A DNA stretch of 44,842 nucleotides from an uncultured Candidatus Berkelbacteria bacterium (GTDB taxonomy: Bacteria > Patescibacteriota > UBA1384 > UBA12157). This document shows, in pieces, positions 8,275 to 15,543 of this stretch; within the stretch, counting starts at the first letter, position 1; each line of letters begins with the position of its first letter. Position numbers and translations under genes: made by a program. Under the pieces are notes generated by a model. That model made no database searches and was not told the origin of the DNA. It saw nothing but the letters and a program-made list of their open reading frames with translations. The stretch is from assembly GCA_903877885.1 (NCBI GenBank), contig CAIRFN010000012.1, forward strand, positions 1 to 44,842, written 5' to 3'.

Positions 8275-10524
8275 CTAACTTCTTAGTTCTGCTTTAAATT
8301 CATCACTTACTTTTTGAATGATTTGTTTAAAAATAACATCGGCTTCGGCGTCGGACATAGCCCGATTTAATTCTTGTAAGTAAATATGGTAAGCCAAACT
8401 TTTTTTATTTTCGCCAAATTTGGCTGATGAAAATTCATCAAATAAATCGACGAGTAGAATATTGTCAGACACATTAAAAATCGCTTGTTTAATTTTGCAA
8501 GTTTCCACATTTTGATCAACGATGAAAGCTAGATCACGAACAACGGGTGGGTACTTAGAAACCTCTTTGTATTTTTGTTGGCTGGTAGCCTCTTGTAGCG
8601 GTTCGTTTTTCTTGATTAAATCAACTTTTTCTAAAACTTTTGATAAATCAACTTCGGCAATACAAGTCATTGGTTTTCTAATTTTATAACGGTCTAATTC
8701 ATCACGGCCTAATTCTAAAATTTCAATATCTAAATTTATATTTAACTTTTCGTTGATTTTGGAAATAGCATTAGTAAATTCATTCTTGGCATTTTTGCCA
8801 GACGCAGCTAGACCTAAATAAGTTTTTTCATCATCTTTAGTAAAGACATGGCCAATTTCAAAAATCATGACTGGATCAAACGACGGATTTTTAGCCACTG
8901 CTTTAAGTAGCGATGAAAACAAAGAACTTCGCAAAAATTTATTTTCTGGCCGAATTGGATTAGATACTTCTAGTAATTCGGCAGATGTTTGTCCGGTCAC
9001 TTTCAAATCTTGTTCGCTTAAAAAGGCATAACCAAATATTTCGGAAAAACCACAATCAACTAAAATATCTTTAATTAATTCTTTATAATAATAACCGGCG
9101 TTTTCGGGCTCGGCACTGGCTGGAATATCGGCTCGTGGAATTTTATCATAACCATAGATTCTGGCGACTTCCTCGGCCAAATCTTGCCACAAACTAATAT
9201 CGTGTCGCCACAAAGGCACCTGCGCCACGCTAGCTTCAATAATAAAACCAAGATTAACTAAAATCTGGTCGATTTCATCATTAACCAAGCCGAGGCCAGT
9301 CAAACCATTTATTTTATCATAATCAATCTTAATTTTAATTCTTTCTGTCGCTTCGCCAACCGAAACAACTTCCTTAATTTCACCACCAGCTAATTCGCTA
9401 ATCATTTTGGCAGCTTTGAGAGCATTTAAAACCACGCTACCGGAATCAATTTTTCGTTCAAAGCGGTAACTTGCTTCGGTCGACAAATTTATTTTTTTGG
9501 AAGTGGCTCGCACGCTGACAGCATCAAATTCAGCTGATTCTAAAATAATATTTTTCGTTGTATCATCAACTTGGCTATTTTCTCCGCCCATAATCCCGGC
9601 AATGGCAATCGGTTTTTGGTTATCAGCAATAACTAATGAGCCGGCTGGTAAAATATATTCTTTACTGTCTAAACCAATGATTTTTTCATTTTCACTTGAC
9701 TCACGAACAACGATTGACTTGTCGTTAATTTTGGCCGCGTCAAAGGCATGCATTGGCTGACCACAATCAAACATAATGTAGTTGGTAATATCGACAATAT
9801 TATTAATTGGCTTAACCCCAACCGCTAACAATCTTTTTTGTAACCACTCTGGCGACGGTTCGATTTTAATATTCTCAATCAAAATGCCAGTGTATTGTGG
9901 ACACAATTTTTCAGCTTCAATTTTTACCGAAAACAAATCTTTATTTTTCGGCATGAAAAATTCTTGTTGTTTAATATCGGTAATATTTTTGTTTTGTAAG
10001 GCCGCAATTTCGTGAGCTACGCCCAAATGAGAAAGTTCATCACCACGATTAGCAGTAGTTTCTAACTCAAAAACAGTATCAAGATCAATATATTTCGCTA
10101 GAGGCTGGCCAATCTCGTAAGTTTCATCGAGAATTTTAATACCAGCGTGCTCATCGGAAAGACCTAATTCGCGATCAGAGCACATCATACCAAAACTTTC
10201 GACACCACGAATTTCCGCTTTTTTAATTTCAAAATCAGCAAATTTAGTACCGATTTGGGCTAGCGGTACGATTTGCCCGACAACAATATTTGGCGCGCCA
10301 CAAACAATTTGCAAAGTTTCGCTTCCGGTAAAAACTTGGGCAATTTGTAGCTTATCCGCGTTTGGGTGCTTTGCGATTTCTTTAATTTGAGCGACAATGA
10401 TTTTTTCATCAAGCTTGGAATATGATTCCACGGCTGTGCCCGACAAACTTAAAAGATCAGCTAATTTATCGCTTTCCAAATCAAAATCAATATGTTCTTT
10501 CAACCAACTTTTTAAAACTAGCAT
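8275..10524 (-). CDS. pheT: phenylalanyl-tRNA synthetase beta subunit
   Basis: 749 residues. The N-terminal EMAP-type tRNA-binding domain (about 40-150, with HPNADKLQIAQV and QIVCGAPNI) is followed by the B3/B4 editing region, B5 and the catalytic-like domain. The C-terminal ferredoxin-like anticodon-binding domain begins near VSKYPPVVRDLAFIVD. Slightly shorter than the usual roughly 800. It forms the (alpha beta)2 enzyme with PheS, whose gene overlaps it by 7 bp. Confidence 0.97.
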   Translation of the reverse strand: MLVLKSWLKEHIDFDLESDKLADLLSLSGTAVESYSKLDEKIIVAQIKEIAKHPNADKLQIAQVFTGSETLQIVCGAPNIVVGQIVPLAQIGTKFADFEIKKAEIRGVESFGMMCSDRELGLSDEHAGIKILDETYEIGQPLAKYIDLDTVFELETTANRGDELSHLGVAHEIAALQNKNITDIKQQEFFMPKNKDLFSVKIEAEKLCPQYTGILIENIKIEPSPEWLQKRLLAVGVKPINNIVDITNYIMFDCGQPMHAFDAAKINDKSIVVRESSENEKIIGLDSKEYILPAGSLVIADNQKPIAIAGIMGGENSQVDDTTKNIILESAEFDAVSVRATSKKINLSTEASYRFERKIDSGSVVLNALKAAKMISELAGGEIKEVVSVGEATERIKIKIDYDKINGLTGLGLVNDEIDQILVNLGFIIEASVAQVPLWRHDISLWQDLAEEVARIYGYDKIPRADIPASAEPENAGYYYKELIKDILVDCGFSEIFGYAFLSEQDLKVTGQTSAELLEVSNPIRPENKFLRSSLFSSLLKAVAKNPSFDPVMIFEIGHVFTKDDEKTYLGLAASGKNAKNEFTNAISKINEKLNINLDIEILELGRDELDRYKIRKPMTCIAEVDLSKVLEKVDLIKKNEPLQEATSQQKYKEVSKYPPVVRDLAFIVDQNVETCKIKQAIFNVSDNILLVDLFDEFSSAKFGENKKSLAYHIYLQELNRAMSDAEADVIFKQIIQKVSDEFKAELRS

Positions 10525-11213
10525 TTGTCACCCCCGAATTGTTTTAAGAATCGTAAATCGCCGGATCTAAACCAGCGAATGTCTTGAATACCATATTGGA
10601 CCATAATCGGTCGTTCGACACCAGGACCAAAAGCAAAACCAGAATAAACATTTGGGTCTAATCCCATATTTTCTAAAACTTTTGGATGAACCATACCAGC
10701 GCCGCCGAGCTCGAACCATTTGCCTTTAAACTTAACATGAAACTCCACACTTGGTTCGGTAAAAGGAAAATAACTTGGTTGAAATCTTAACTTCACATTT
10801 TCACCATAAGTATATTTGTAAAAATCTTCCAAAATCTTAAACAGCATGCCCATAGTCACGCCTTTATCGATATACAGACCTTCTAATTGCATAAAGGTTG
10901 TTTCGTGGCCAGAATCAGTTGATTCATTGCGATAACAAACCCCAGGAGAAACAACTTTAATCGGCGGCTGGTGCATTTTGCCATAACGAACTTGAGCATT
11001 GGAGGTTTGCGTTCTAAGAACCCGCCCATCAGTTAACCAAAATGTATCTTGAGTGTCTCTGGCCGGATGATCTTTGGCCACGTTTAAGGAATCGAAATTA
11101 TACCATTCAGTATCGACTTCCGGACCTTCAAAAACTTCAAAACCCAGTTTTTCAAAAAAACTGACAGCTTTTCTAATTGTTTGGGTCACAGGGTGCAATG
11201 TTCCTTTAATCAT
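10518..11213 (-). CDS. pheS: phenylalanyl-tRNA synthetase alpha subunit, short form
   Basis: 231 residues holding the whole class II catalytic core: GTLHPVT, GFEVFEGPEV, the motif 2 region CYRNESTDSGHETTFMQLEG, and motif 3 GFAFGPGVERPIMVQYGI. Typical bacterial PheS is about 330-350 residues with an N-terminal coiled-coil arm that contacts tRNA. Here the protein begins right at the core, and the 4-bp overlap with the gene before it leaves no room for a missed upstream exon. The arm is absent. Confidence 0.95.
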   Translation of the reverse strand: MIKGTLHPVTQTIRKAVSFFEKLGFEVFEGPEVDTEWYNFDSLNVAKDHPARDTQDTFWLTDGRVLRTQTSNAQVRYGKMHQPPIKVVSPGVCYRNESTDSGHETTFMQLEGLYIDKGVTMGMLFKILEDFYKYTYGENVKLRFQPSYFPFTEPSVEFHVKFKGKWFELGGAGMVHPKVLENMGLDPNVYSGFAFGPGVERPIMVQYGIQDIRWFRSGDLRFLKQFGGDKC

Positions 11214-11581
11214 TTGCGGCTCCTAAAAAATAATTCGAATAAAATGGTGGCAAAAATTATCATCCCGGCAATCCACCAATTTAAAACTTTAATTTGTTCA
11301 AAAAATAAAAATATGGTTAAAACGAAACTTGCAAAACCAGCTTGGCGAAGCGACGGACCAATATGGGAAAAAATCACTTCGCGATTACTGGCCCAAACCT
11401 TTAAGTAATATCCAGCCAGGGCAAAAATCGCCGTCCAAATCATAAAAAAGGTTAAGTAAAACAAAAAAATAATCCAGGCTGGCGCTTGTAGCGGATTAAC
11501 GCCAAACAAGAGCAGAAACCAAAGAAAGCTGGCCAGAATTAAAGTGGTAAAAAGCCCAAAAATGTAAAGCTTAAGTGCCAC
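11210..11581 (-). CDS. four-helix membrane protein of unknown function
   Basis: About 123 residues with four predicted membrane helices (near 5-25, 32-55, 75-95, 100-117) and a basic end. I chose the GTG at 11581 because a perfect GGAGG lies 9 bases before it inside the 3' end of rbfA. An upstream ATG at 11644 would make it overlap rbfA by 74 bp and add a polar extension. Coupled to rbfA (11-bp overlap) and pheS (4-bp overlap). No family recognised. Confidence 0.75.
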   Translation of the reverse strand: MALKLYIFGLFTTLILASFLWFLLLFGVNPLQAPAWIIFLFYLTFFMIWTAIFALAGYYLKVWASNREVIFSHIGPSLRQAGFASFVLTIFLFFEQIKVLNWWIAGMIIFATILFELFFRSRK

Positions 11582-11909
11582 GATTAATTTCCTCCAAAAG
11601 CTCTTCGACGCGATCGATTTCATGTCGGGCGCGATCAAATTCAAAGCTTAATTTTGGTGTATTTCTAAGTTCCAATTTTTTTCCCACCACTTTTTGAAAA
11701 TTATTCGTTTTATTTTTGAGTTCAATTAAAATATCTTTTTCATAATTATCCAAAATAGCCGTAATAAAAACCTTGGCAGTTCGCAAATCCGGCGCCACCA
11801 TTGTTCTGGTCACTGTAATGATACCAAACTTTTCCGGCAATTCTGTTTGAATCAACCGGGCCATTTCCTCCCGCAATAGTTCTTCTACCTTTGATGTTCT
11901 TCTTGACAT
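11571..11909 (-). CDS. rbfA: ribosome-binding factor A
   Basis: 112-residue KH-fold protein needed for late maturation of the 30S subunit. The N-terminus SRRTSKVEELLREEMARLIQ and the block VTRTMVAPDLRTAKVFI are typical, as is the C-terminal RTPKLSF-like strand (here LRNTPKLSFEFD). No clear Shine-Dalgarno precedes the ATG. A strong hairpin (11926-11948) lies 17 bp upstream. Confidence 0.93.
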   Translation of the reverse strand: MSRRTSKVEELLREEMARLIQTELPEKFGIITVTRTMVAPDLRTAKVFITAILDNYEKDILIELKNKTNNFQKVVGKKLELRNTPKLSFEFDRARHEIDRVEELLEEINRGT

Positions 11910-11925
11910 ACATTAAATATACCAT

Positions 11926-11948
11926 AATTTTGCCTATAAGGCAAAATT
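11926..11948. other. hairpin in the msrB-rbfA gap
   Basis: AATTTTGCC, 5-base loop, GGCAAAATT: a perfect 9-bp stem. It lacks a following T-run on the minus strand, so a terminator is doubtful. It could act in the rbfA leader. Confidence 0.5.
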
Positions 11949-11963
11949 TCCGCATCCGGAGGT

Positions 11964-12371
11964 TTAGCGAGAATTATCTGGCTTAAACTTTAGCGCAATA
12001 GAATTAATGCAATATCTTTTGTGAGTCGACGGCGGACCATCATCGAAAACGTGGCCCAAATGCGACTCGCAGCGGGCGCAAACAACTTCAGTTCGATCCA
12101 TTCCGAGCGAATTATCAGAACGCTCTTCAATATTTTCAGCGTTGATTGGCTGGAAATAACTGGGCCAGCCCGTGCCAGACTCGAATTTAGTCCTCGCATC
12201 AAAAAGTGCTAAATCGCAAGCCGCACAATGGTAAATTCCTCCTTCTTTTTGTGCCAAACTCGCCCCGCAAGTAAAAGGTGCTTCTGTATCTTTTTGTCGC
12301 ATCACTTTAAATTGCTCTGGTGTTAAAATTTTTTGCCATTCTTCTTCTGTTTTTAAAATTTTTGTAATCAT
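11964..12371 (-). CDS. msrB: methionine-R-sulfoxide reductase B
   Basis: 135 residues. Reduces the R form of methionine sulfoxide in proteins. Two zinc-binding CxxC pairs (CAAC and CARC) and the catalytic Cys in RYCINS near the C-terminus are present, as are GTGWPSYFQP and SHLGHVFDDGP. Its ATG overlaps the msrA stop (ATGA), so A and B enzymes are made together. Confidence 0.97.
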   Translation of the reverse strand: MITKILKTEEEWQKILTPEQFKVMRQKDTEAPFTCGASLAQKEGGIYHCAACDLALFDARTKFESGTGWPSYFQPINAENIEERSDNSLGMDRTEVVCARCESHLGHVFDDGPPSTHKRYCINSIALKFKPDNSR

Positions 12372-12907
12372 GATTTTAATAAAGATTTAAATTTCTCTTT
12401 TAATTTATTTATTTTGGGATCGATAATCATTTGACAGTAGGGCGCGCCACGATGATTTTGAAAATATTTTTCGTGATAGTCTTCGGCTACATAAAATTTT
12501 TCTAAAGGTTTCAATTCGGTTACAACCTTAATCCCCTCTTTTTTTAAATTTTCTATAAACATTTCGGCCGTTTTTCTTTGTTCGTCAGTAGTATACAAAA
12601 TAATTGAGCGGTATTGAGTCCCGACATCCGCACCCTGGCTATTTAAAGTTGACGGATCGTGCATCGAAAAAAAGACGGACAATAGCTCGGAAAAAGAAAT
12701 GGTGTTTGGATCAAAAATGACTTTAGCCACTTCGGCATGACCGGTTTTTCCACCACAAACTTCGTCATAGGTTGGATTTTCTTTTGTACCACCAGCATAG
12801 CCAGAAATGACTTTATCCACACCCTTTAACTGATTAAAGCTTGCCTCTGTACACCAAAAACATCCGCCGCCCAAAACCACAGTTTCCATTTTCGTTTGAC
12901 TATCCAT
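12368..12907 (-). CDS. msrA: methionine-S-sulfoxide reductase A
   Basis: 179 residues. Reduces the S form of methionine sulfoxide. The GGCFWC motif gives catalytic Cys16, followed by GVDKVISGYAGG and the AEDYHEKYFQNHRGAPYC block. A clean AAAGGAGG precedes the ATG. With msrB it forms a two-gene oxidative-damage repair unit. Confidence 0.97.
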   Translation of the reverse strand: MDSQTKMETVVLGGGCFWCTEASFNQLKGVDKVISGYAGGTKENPTYDEVCGGKTGHAEVAKVIFDPNTISFSELLSVFFSMHDPSTLNSQGADVGTQYRSIILYTTDEQRKTAEMFIENLKKEGIKVVTELKPLEKFYVAEDYHEKYFQNHRGAPYCQMIIDPKINKLKEKFKSLLKS

Positions 12908-12943
12908 ATGCCTCCTTTCTTTAATTACATTTATTGTTAATTA

Positions 12944-13747
12944 TTATTTACCCAATATTCTCAAAAATTGTGCACCGGCGGTTTGCCACCATGGCGCACT
13001 ATAACGTGGACGCGGTTGACTTGTCGTCACCGCTTTAACTATTTGTTTTACTATTGAAACAGTACTTTTTCTTTCAAGCAACGCGAAATTTGCTTCTTCA
13101 TTTTTCTTAATCTGAACTATATTTTTAGAAAAATATGAAGAATCATTCATCCAGCTGTATTTTGTAGCCATCACTTTCTGATTAAAACCGGTATGATATG
13201 ATCCAGGCTCAATCGTAACGACATGAACATTTTTTGTAATCATTTTCAGCTCTTGTCGCATTACATCGGCGGCAGCCGATAAAGAAAATTTAGTCATACA
13301 GTATGATCCCCAAAATGCCAGTGGCAAACGTCCCGCCAAAGAACTTATGATGATAACTTTGCCAGAGTCCTTTTTCATCATTCCTTTTAGGGCAAGTTGA
13401 GAAAGTTCTAAAGTACCAAAAACATTTGTTTCGAAATTTTTTCTGACTCGCTCCATTGGTATTTCAGTCAGAGAACCCGATTCACCAATTCCGGCATTAT
13501 TTATCAAAATATCGATATCCAGATCGAGAACTTTTTTCCGATCCTCGGGATCGGTGATATCGAGTTTAAAGACCTCTAATGAAATTGCTTTTTCTTTAGA
13601 ATACGCCTTTAGCTCTTCAACTGATTCCTTGCGATGAACTGTGGCAAAAACATGGTAACCAAGATTAGCTAAGGCAATTGCTGTATCTCGACCTATCCCG
13701 CCACGACAACCAGTAATTAGGACATTTTCAACCGTTTTATTTTCCAT
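12944..13747 (-). CDS. short-chain dehydrogenase/reductase
   Basis: About 267 residues from the ATG at 13747, chosen because GGAGGGG lies just before it. An ATG at 13774 would add nine residues. The Rossmann motif TGCRGGIG binds NAD(P), NNAG is at the expected place, and the active site is a Ser-Ser pair then YCMTK (Tyr and Lys). This is a classical SDR. The substrate cannot be told. No pathway partner nearby. Confidence 0.92.
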   Translation of the reverse strand: MENKTVENVLITGCRGGIGRDTAIALANLGYHVFATVHRKESVEELKAYSKEKAISLEVFKLDITDPEDRKKVLDLDIDILINNAGIGESGSLTEIPMERVRKNFETNVFGTLELSQLALKGMMKKDSGKVIIISSLAGRLPLAFWGSYCMTKFSLSAAADVMRQELKMITKNVHVVTIEPGSYHTGFNQKVMATKYSWMNDSSYFSKNIVQIKKNEEANFALLERKSTVSIVKQIVKAVTTSQPRPRYSAPWWQTAGAQFLRILGK

Positions 13748-13830
13748 TTTCCCCTCCATTATTTTGCTGTTCATTCTTAATTCTGCGCTGAATTTTTAGT
13801 AGAGTCAAGGGAAAAATACATTTATTCACC

Positions 13831-13862
13831 ACGGCCCACTTCGGAAGTGGGATTTAAAGGTT
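13831..13862. repeat. solitary REP palindrome
   Basis: CCCACTTCGGAAGTGGG with flanks like one half of the REPIN-like elements at 36143 and 43378. It is the only structure seen in the gap 13748-13914. Confidence 0.75.
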
Positions 13863-13914
13863 AAAAAAATAGAAAATGCCTAATCTTAGTTCTAAAGAGA
13901 ACCATCCCCTATTT

Positions 13915-14178
13915 CTAATTTGTACTGAAATTTTGCAAAAGAGTACTATACATCATTGTATCTTCAGCCGAACGTTGCTCTTTAATTTCAATTTGATCAA
14001 TAGACTTAAAAATACTTTCGATGTGTCGTGGATATATGTTCGATATTTCCAGTTTTCTTTTTTTAGCCTCTTTGAGAAACATTTCCGCCATAGGAAAAGA
14101 TTCATTATAAATCGCTAACGATACTCGTTTTAGATCCATAGCCATCGATTGAATTGCATACTTTTCTAATGCGGTCAT
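13915..14178 (-). CDS. small helical protein coupled to DUF5674
   Basis: 87 residues, predicted all-helical, charged, no cysteine motif or membrane segment. Its ATG overlaps the DUF5674 stop (ATGA), so the two are translated together and may interact. No family recognised. Confidence 0.65.
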   Translation of the reverse strand: MTALEKYAIQSMAMDLKRVSLAIYNESFPMAEMFLKEAKKRKLEISNIYPRHIESIFKSIDQIEIKEQRSAEDTMMYSTLLQNFSTN

Positions 14179-14513
14179 AGTAGTTCCTTGAAAAACTTTT
14201 GAGTTAATTTTTCGTATATTTCTCTGATTTTTGAATCCTGAATTTCATTACTTCGATTATTCTGCTTCGGTCTTATATTAATAAATGAATTATAATCAAT
14301 GATTTTACTGCTTACATCAATACCACCGCCCCACAAATTTTCTTGCTTTGATCCATTTTTCAACAGTAATTGTTCGCAATCAAAATGACGATCGCAACCG
14401 GCGCAGCAAATTCCTTTTTCAACATCAAAAACAGTTTTAATATAAAACTCAAATTGTTCCTTCAGCTTTTCAATTTCTTCTTTTGAATAAATGTCTTCTT
14501 TAATAATAATCAT
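14175..14513 (-). CDS. DUF5674 family protein
   Basis: 112 residues. The pattern DVEKGI...LLLKNGSKQENLWGGGI...FINIRPKQNNRSNEI matches DUF5674, a small family I know mainly from CPR genomes. Function unknown. Four cysteines cluster near 36-47 (CCAGC...C), which could bind metal. Starts near the AT-rich gap 14514-14559, where no clear promoter is seen. Confidence 0.75.
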   Translation of the reverse strand: MIIIKEDIYSKEEIEKLKEQFEFYIKTVFDVEKGICCAGCDRHFDCEQLLLKNGSKQENLWGGGIDVSSKIIDYNSFINIRPKQNNRSNEIQDSKIREIYEKLTQKFFKELL

Positions 14514-14559
14514 AATATTATTTTAACACTGTTTTAACCATAATAGCTAGTAGTAATAT

Positions 14560-15084
14560 TTATTTAATGATGCCGTAGAGGTTGGTGACGGGGTCGAGGA
14601 AAAGGAAATTTTGGATTGGGAAATAGGTAAAGAGTGAGAATTTGAGTAAGATGATGATAATTAAAACTGTGGATAACTTTTCTAAGTTATAGTCCTTGGA
14701 GCTTTTTTCAATTTGGTAACTAAAAACATGACCTAAAATTACAGCTAGCCAGAAAATAGAAATATCGTAAATTAAACTATCAGAAAAGAAAAGTTGATGA
14801 GCATAAAACAAAACAATGATTAAAATTGGCATGGAAACAAATTTAACCATCTGGGCCAAGCAAAAATTTTTAGGTTTCATTTTGACAACAAAATACGCAA
14901 TCAGCGCAAAAATAAACGCCGGCCAAAATGCCAGTTTCAAATGTTCCCAAGTGCTTTCGTTAACCGCAGCAATCAGAGCCATTGGACGCCAATTTCCCGA
15001 CCAAGCATAGGCAAAATGCAACATCGAACCAAAACCAATCGTGCCAATGGCACTCAAGATTTCAAATGTCTTAATTTTTTTCAT
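14560..15084 (-). CDS. DUF6512-like membrane protein
   Basis: 174 residues with about five membrane helices. The motif NESTWEHLKLAFWPA between the first and second helix is the DUF6512 hallmark. Function unknown. It starts 13 bp after the DpnI-like gene and may be the last member of the R-M transcript. Confidence 0.7.
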   Translation of the reverse strand: MKKIKTFEILSAIGTIGFGSMLHFAYAWSGNWRPMALIAAVNESTWEHLKLAFWPAFIFALIAYFVVKMKPKNFCLAQMVKFVSMPILIIVLFYAHQLFFSDSLIYDISIFWLAVILGHVFSYQIEKSSKDYNLEKLSTVLIIIILLKFSLFTYFPIQNFLFLDPVTNLYGIIK

Positions 15085-15097
15085 TTATTCCCTCTCT

Positions 15098-15526
15098 TTA
15101 TTTTTCAAATAACTTAAAATAAGGTAACTTATCAAGACCAATATAATTAAACATTTTATAATTTGCGCGCCTTGCTTCCGGAGATAAAATTTTTTTCTTC
15201 AAATTATCCTTAGGAATAAAAGGATAGAATCTGATTTCTTGTTTTTGACTATCTTTTTCTTCCCAAATAAAGTTTGTAATCAACGGCGGTACCGTATAAC
15301 CAGATTTTAGAACCTTTTCCATTATATCCCAGCCGGCACCAAAAATTTCTTTTTTGGGCTTAGATTTGTTTGTTTTAACTTGCGCCCTAAACGAACAGCC
15401 AGTGCATTGCAAATCAAACAAAGGATAATTTGGTGGCAAAATCATAAGTTTTTTACCGCAATTTGGACAAGTCACTTTTTCACAAACATCCAATTCGCCA
15501 GCATCGCCATTAATTTTGTTATTCAT
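15098..15526 (-). CDS. stand-alone DpnI-like nuclease domain
   Basis: 142 residues. A zinc ribbon (Cys20, 23, 41, 44) is interleaved with a PD-(D/E)xK-type core: Asp38, then Gln49-Val-Lys51 in place of Glu-x-Lys. The later LSPEARRANYKMFNYIGLDKLP segment matches the conserved ARRAGW...L..IP region of DpnI. R.DpnI cuts GATC with methylated adenine. It is about 254 residues, and its C-terminal winged helix is missing here. The gene starts 17 bp after hsdR, so it is probably co-transcribed with the type I system. The family call is from motif recall, and Gln for Glu leaves activity open. Confidence 0.65.
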   Translation of the reverse strand: MNNKINGDAGELDVCEKVTCPNCGKKLMILPPNYPLFDLQCTGCSFRAQVKTNKSKPKKEIFGAGWDIMEKVLKSGYTVPPLITNFIWEEKDSQKQEIRFYPFIPKDNLKKKILSPEARRANYKMFNYIGLDKLPYFKLFEK

Positions 15527-15543
15527 ATTTACCTAAAATCTAT

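Noticed and set aside
11582-11644. A longer start for the membrane protein before pheS
   Set aside because: It would overlap rbfA by 74 bp without an RBS. The GTG at 11581 has a perfect GGAGG at good distance.
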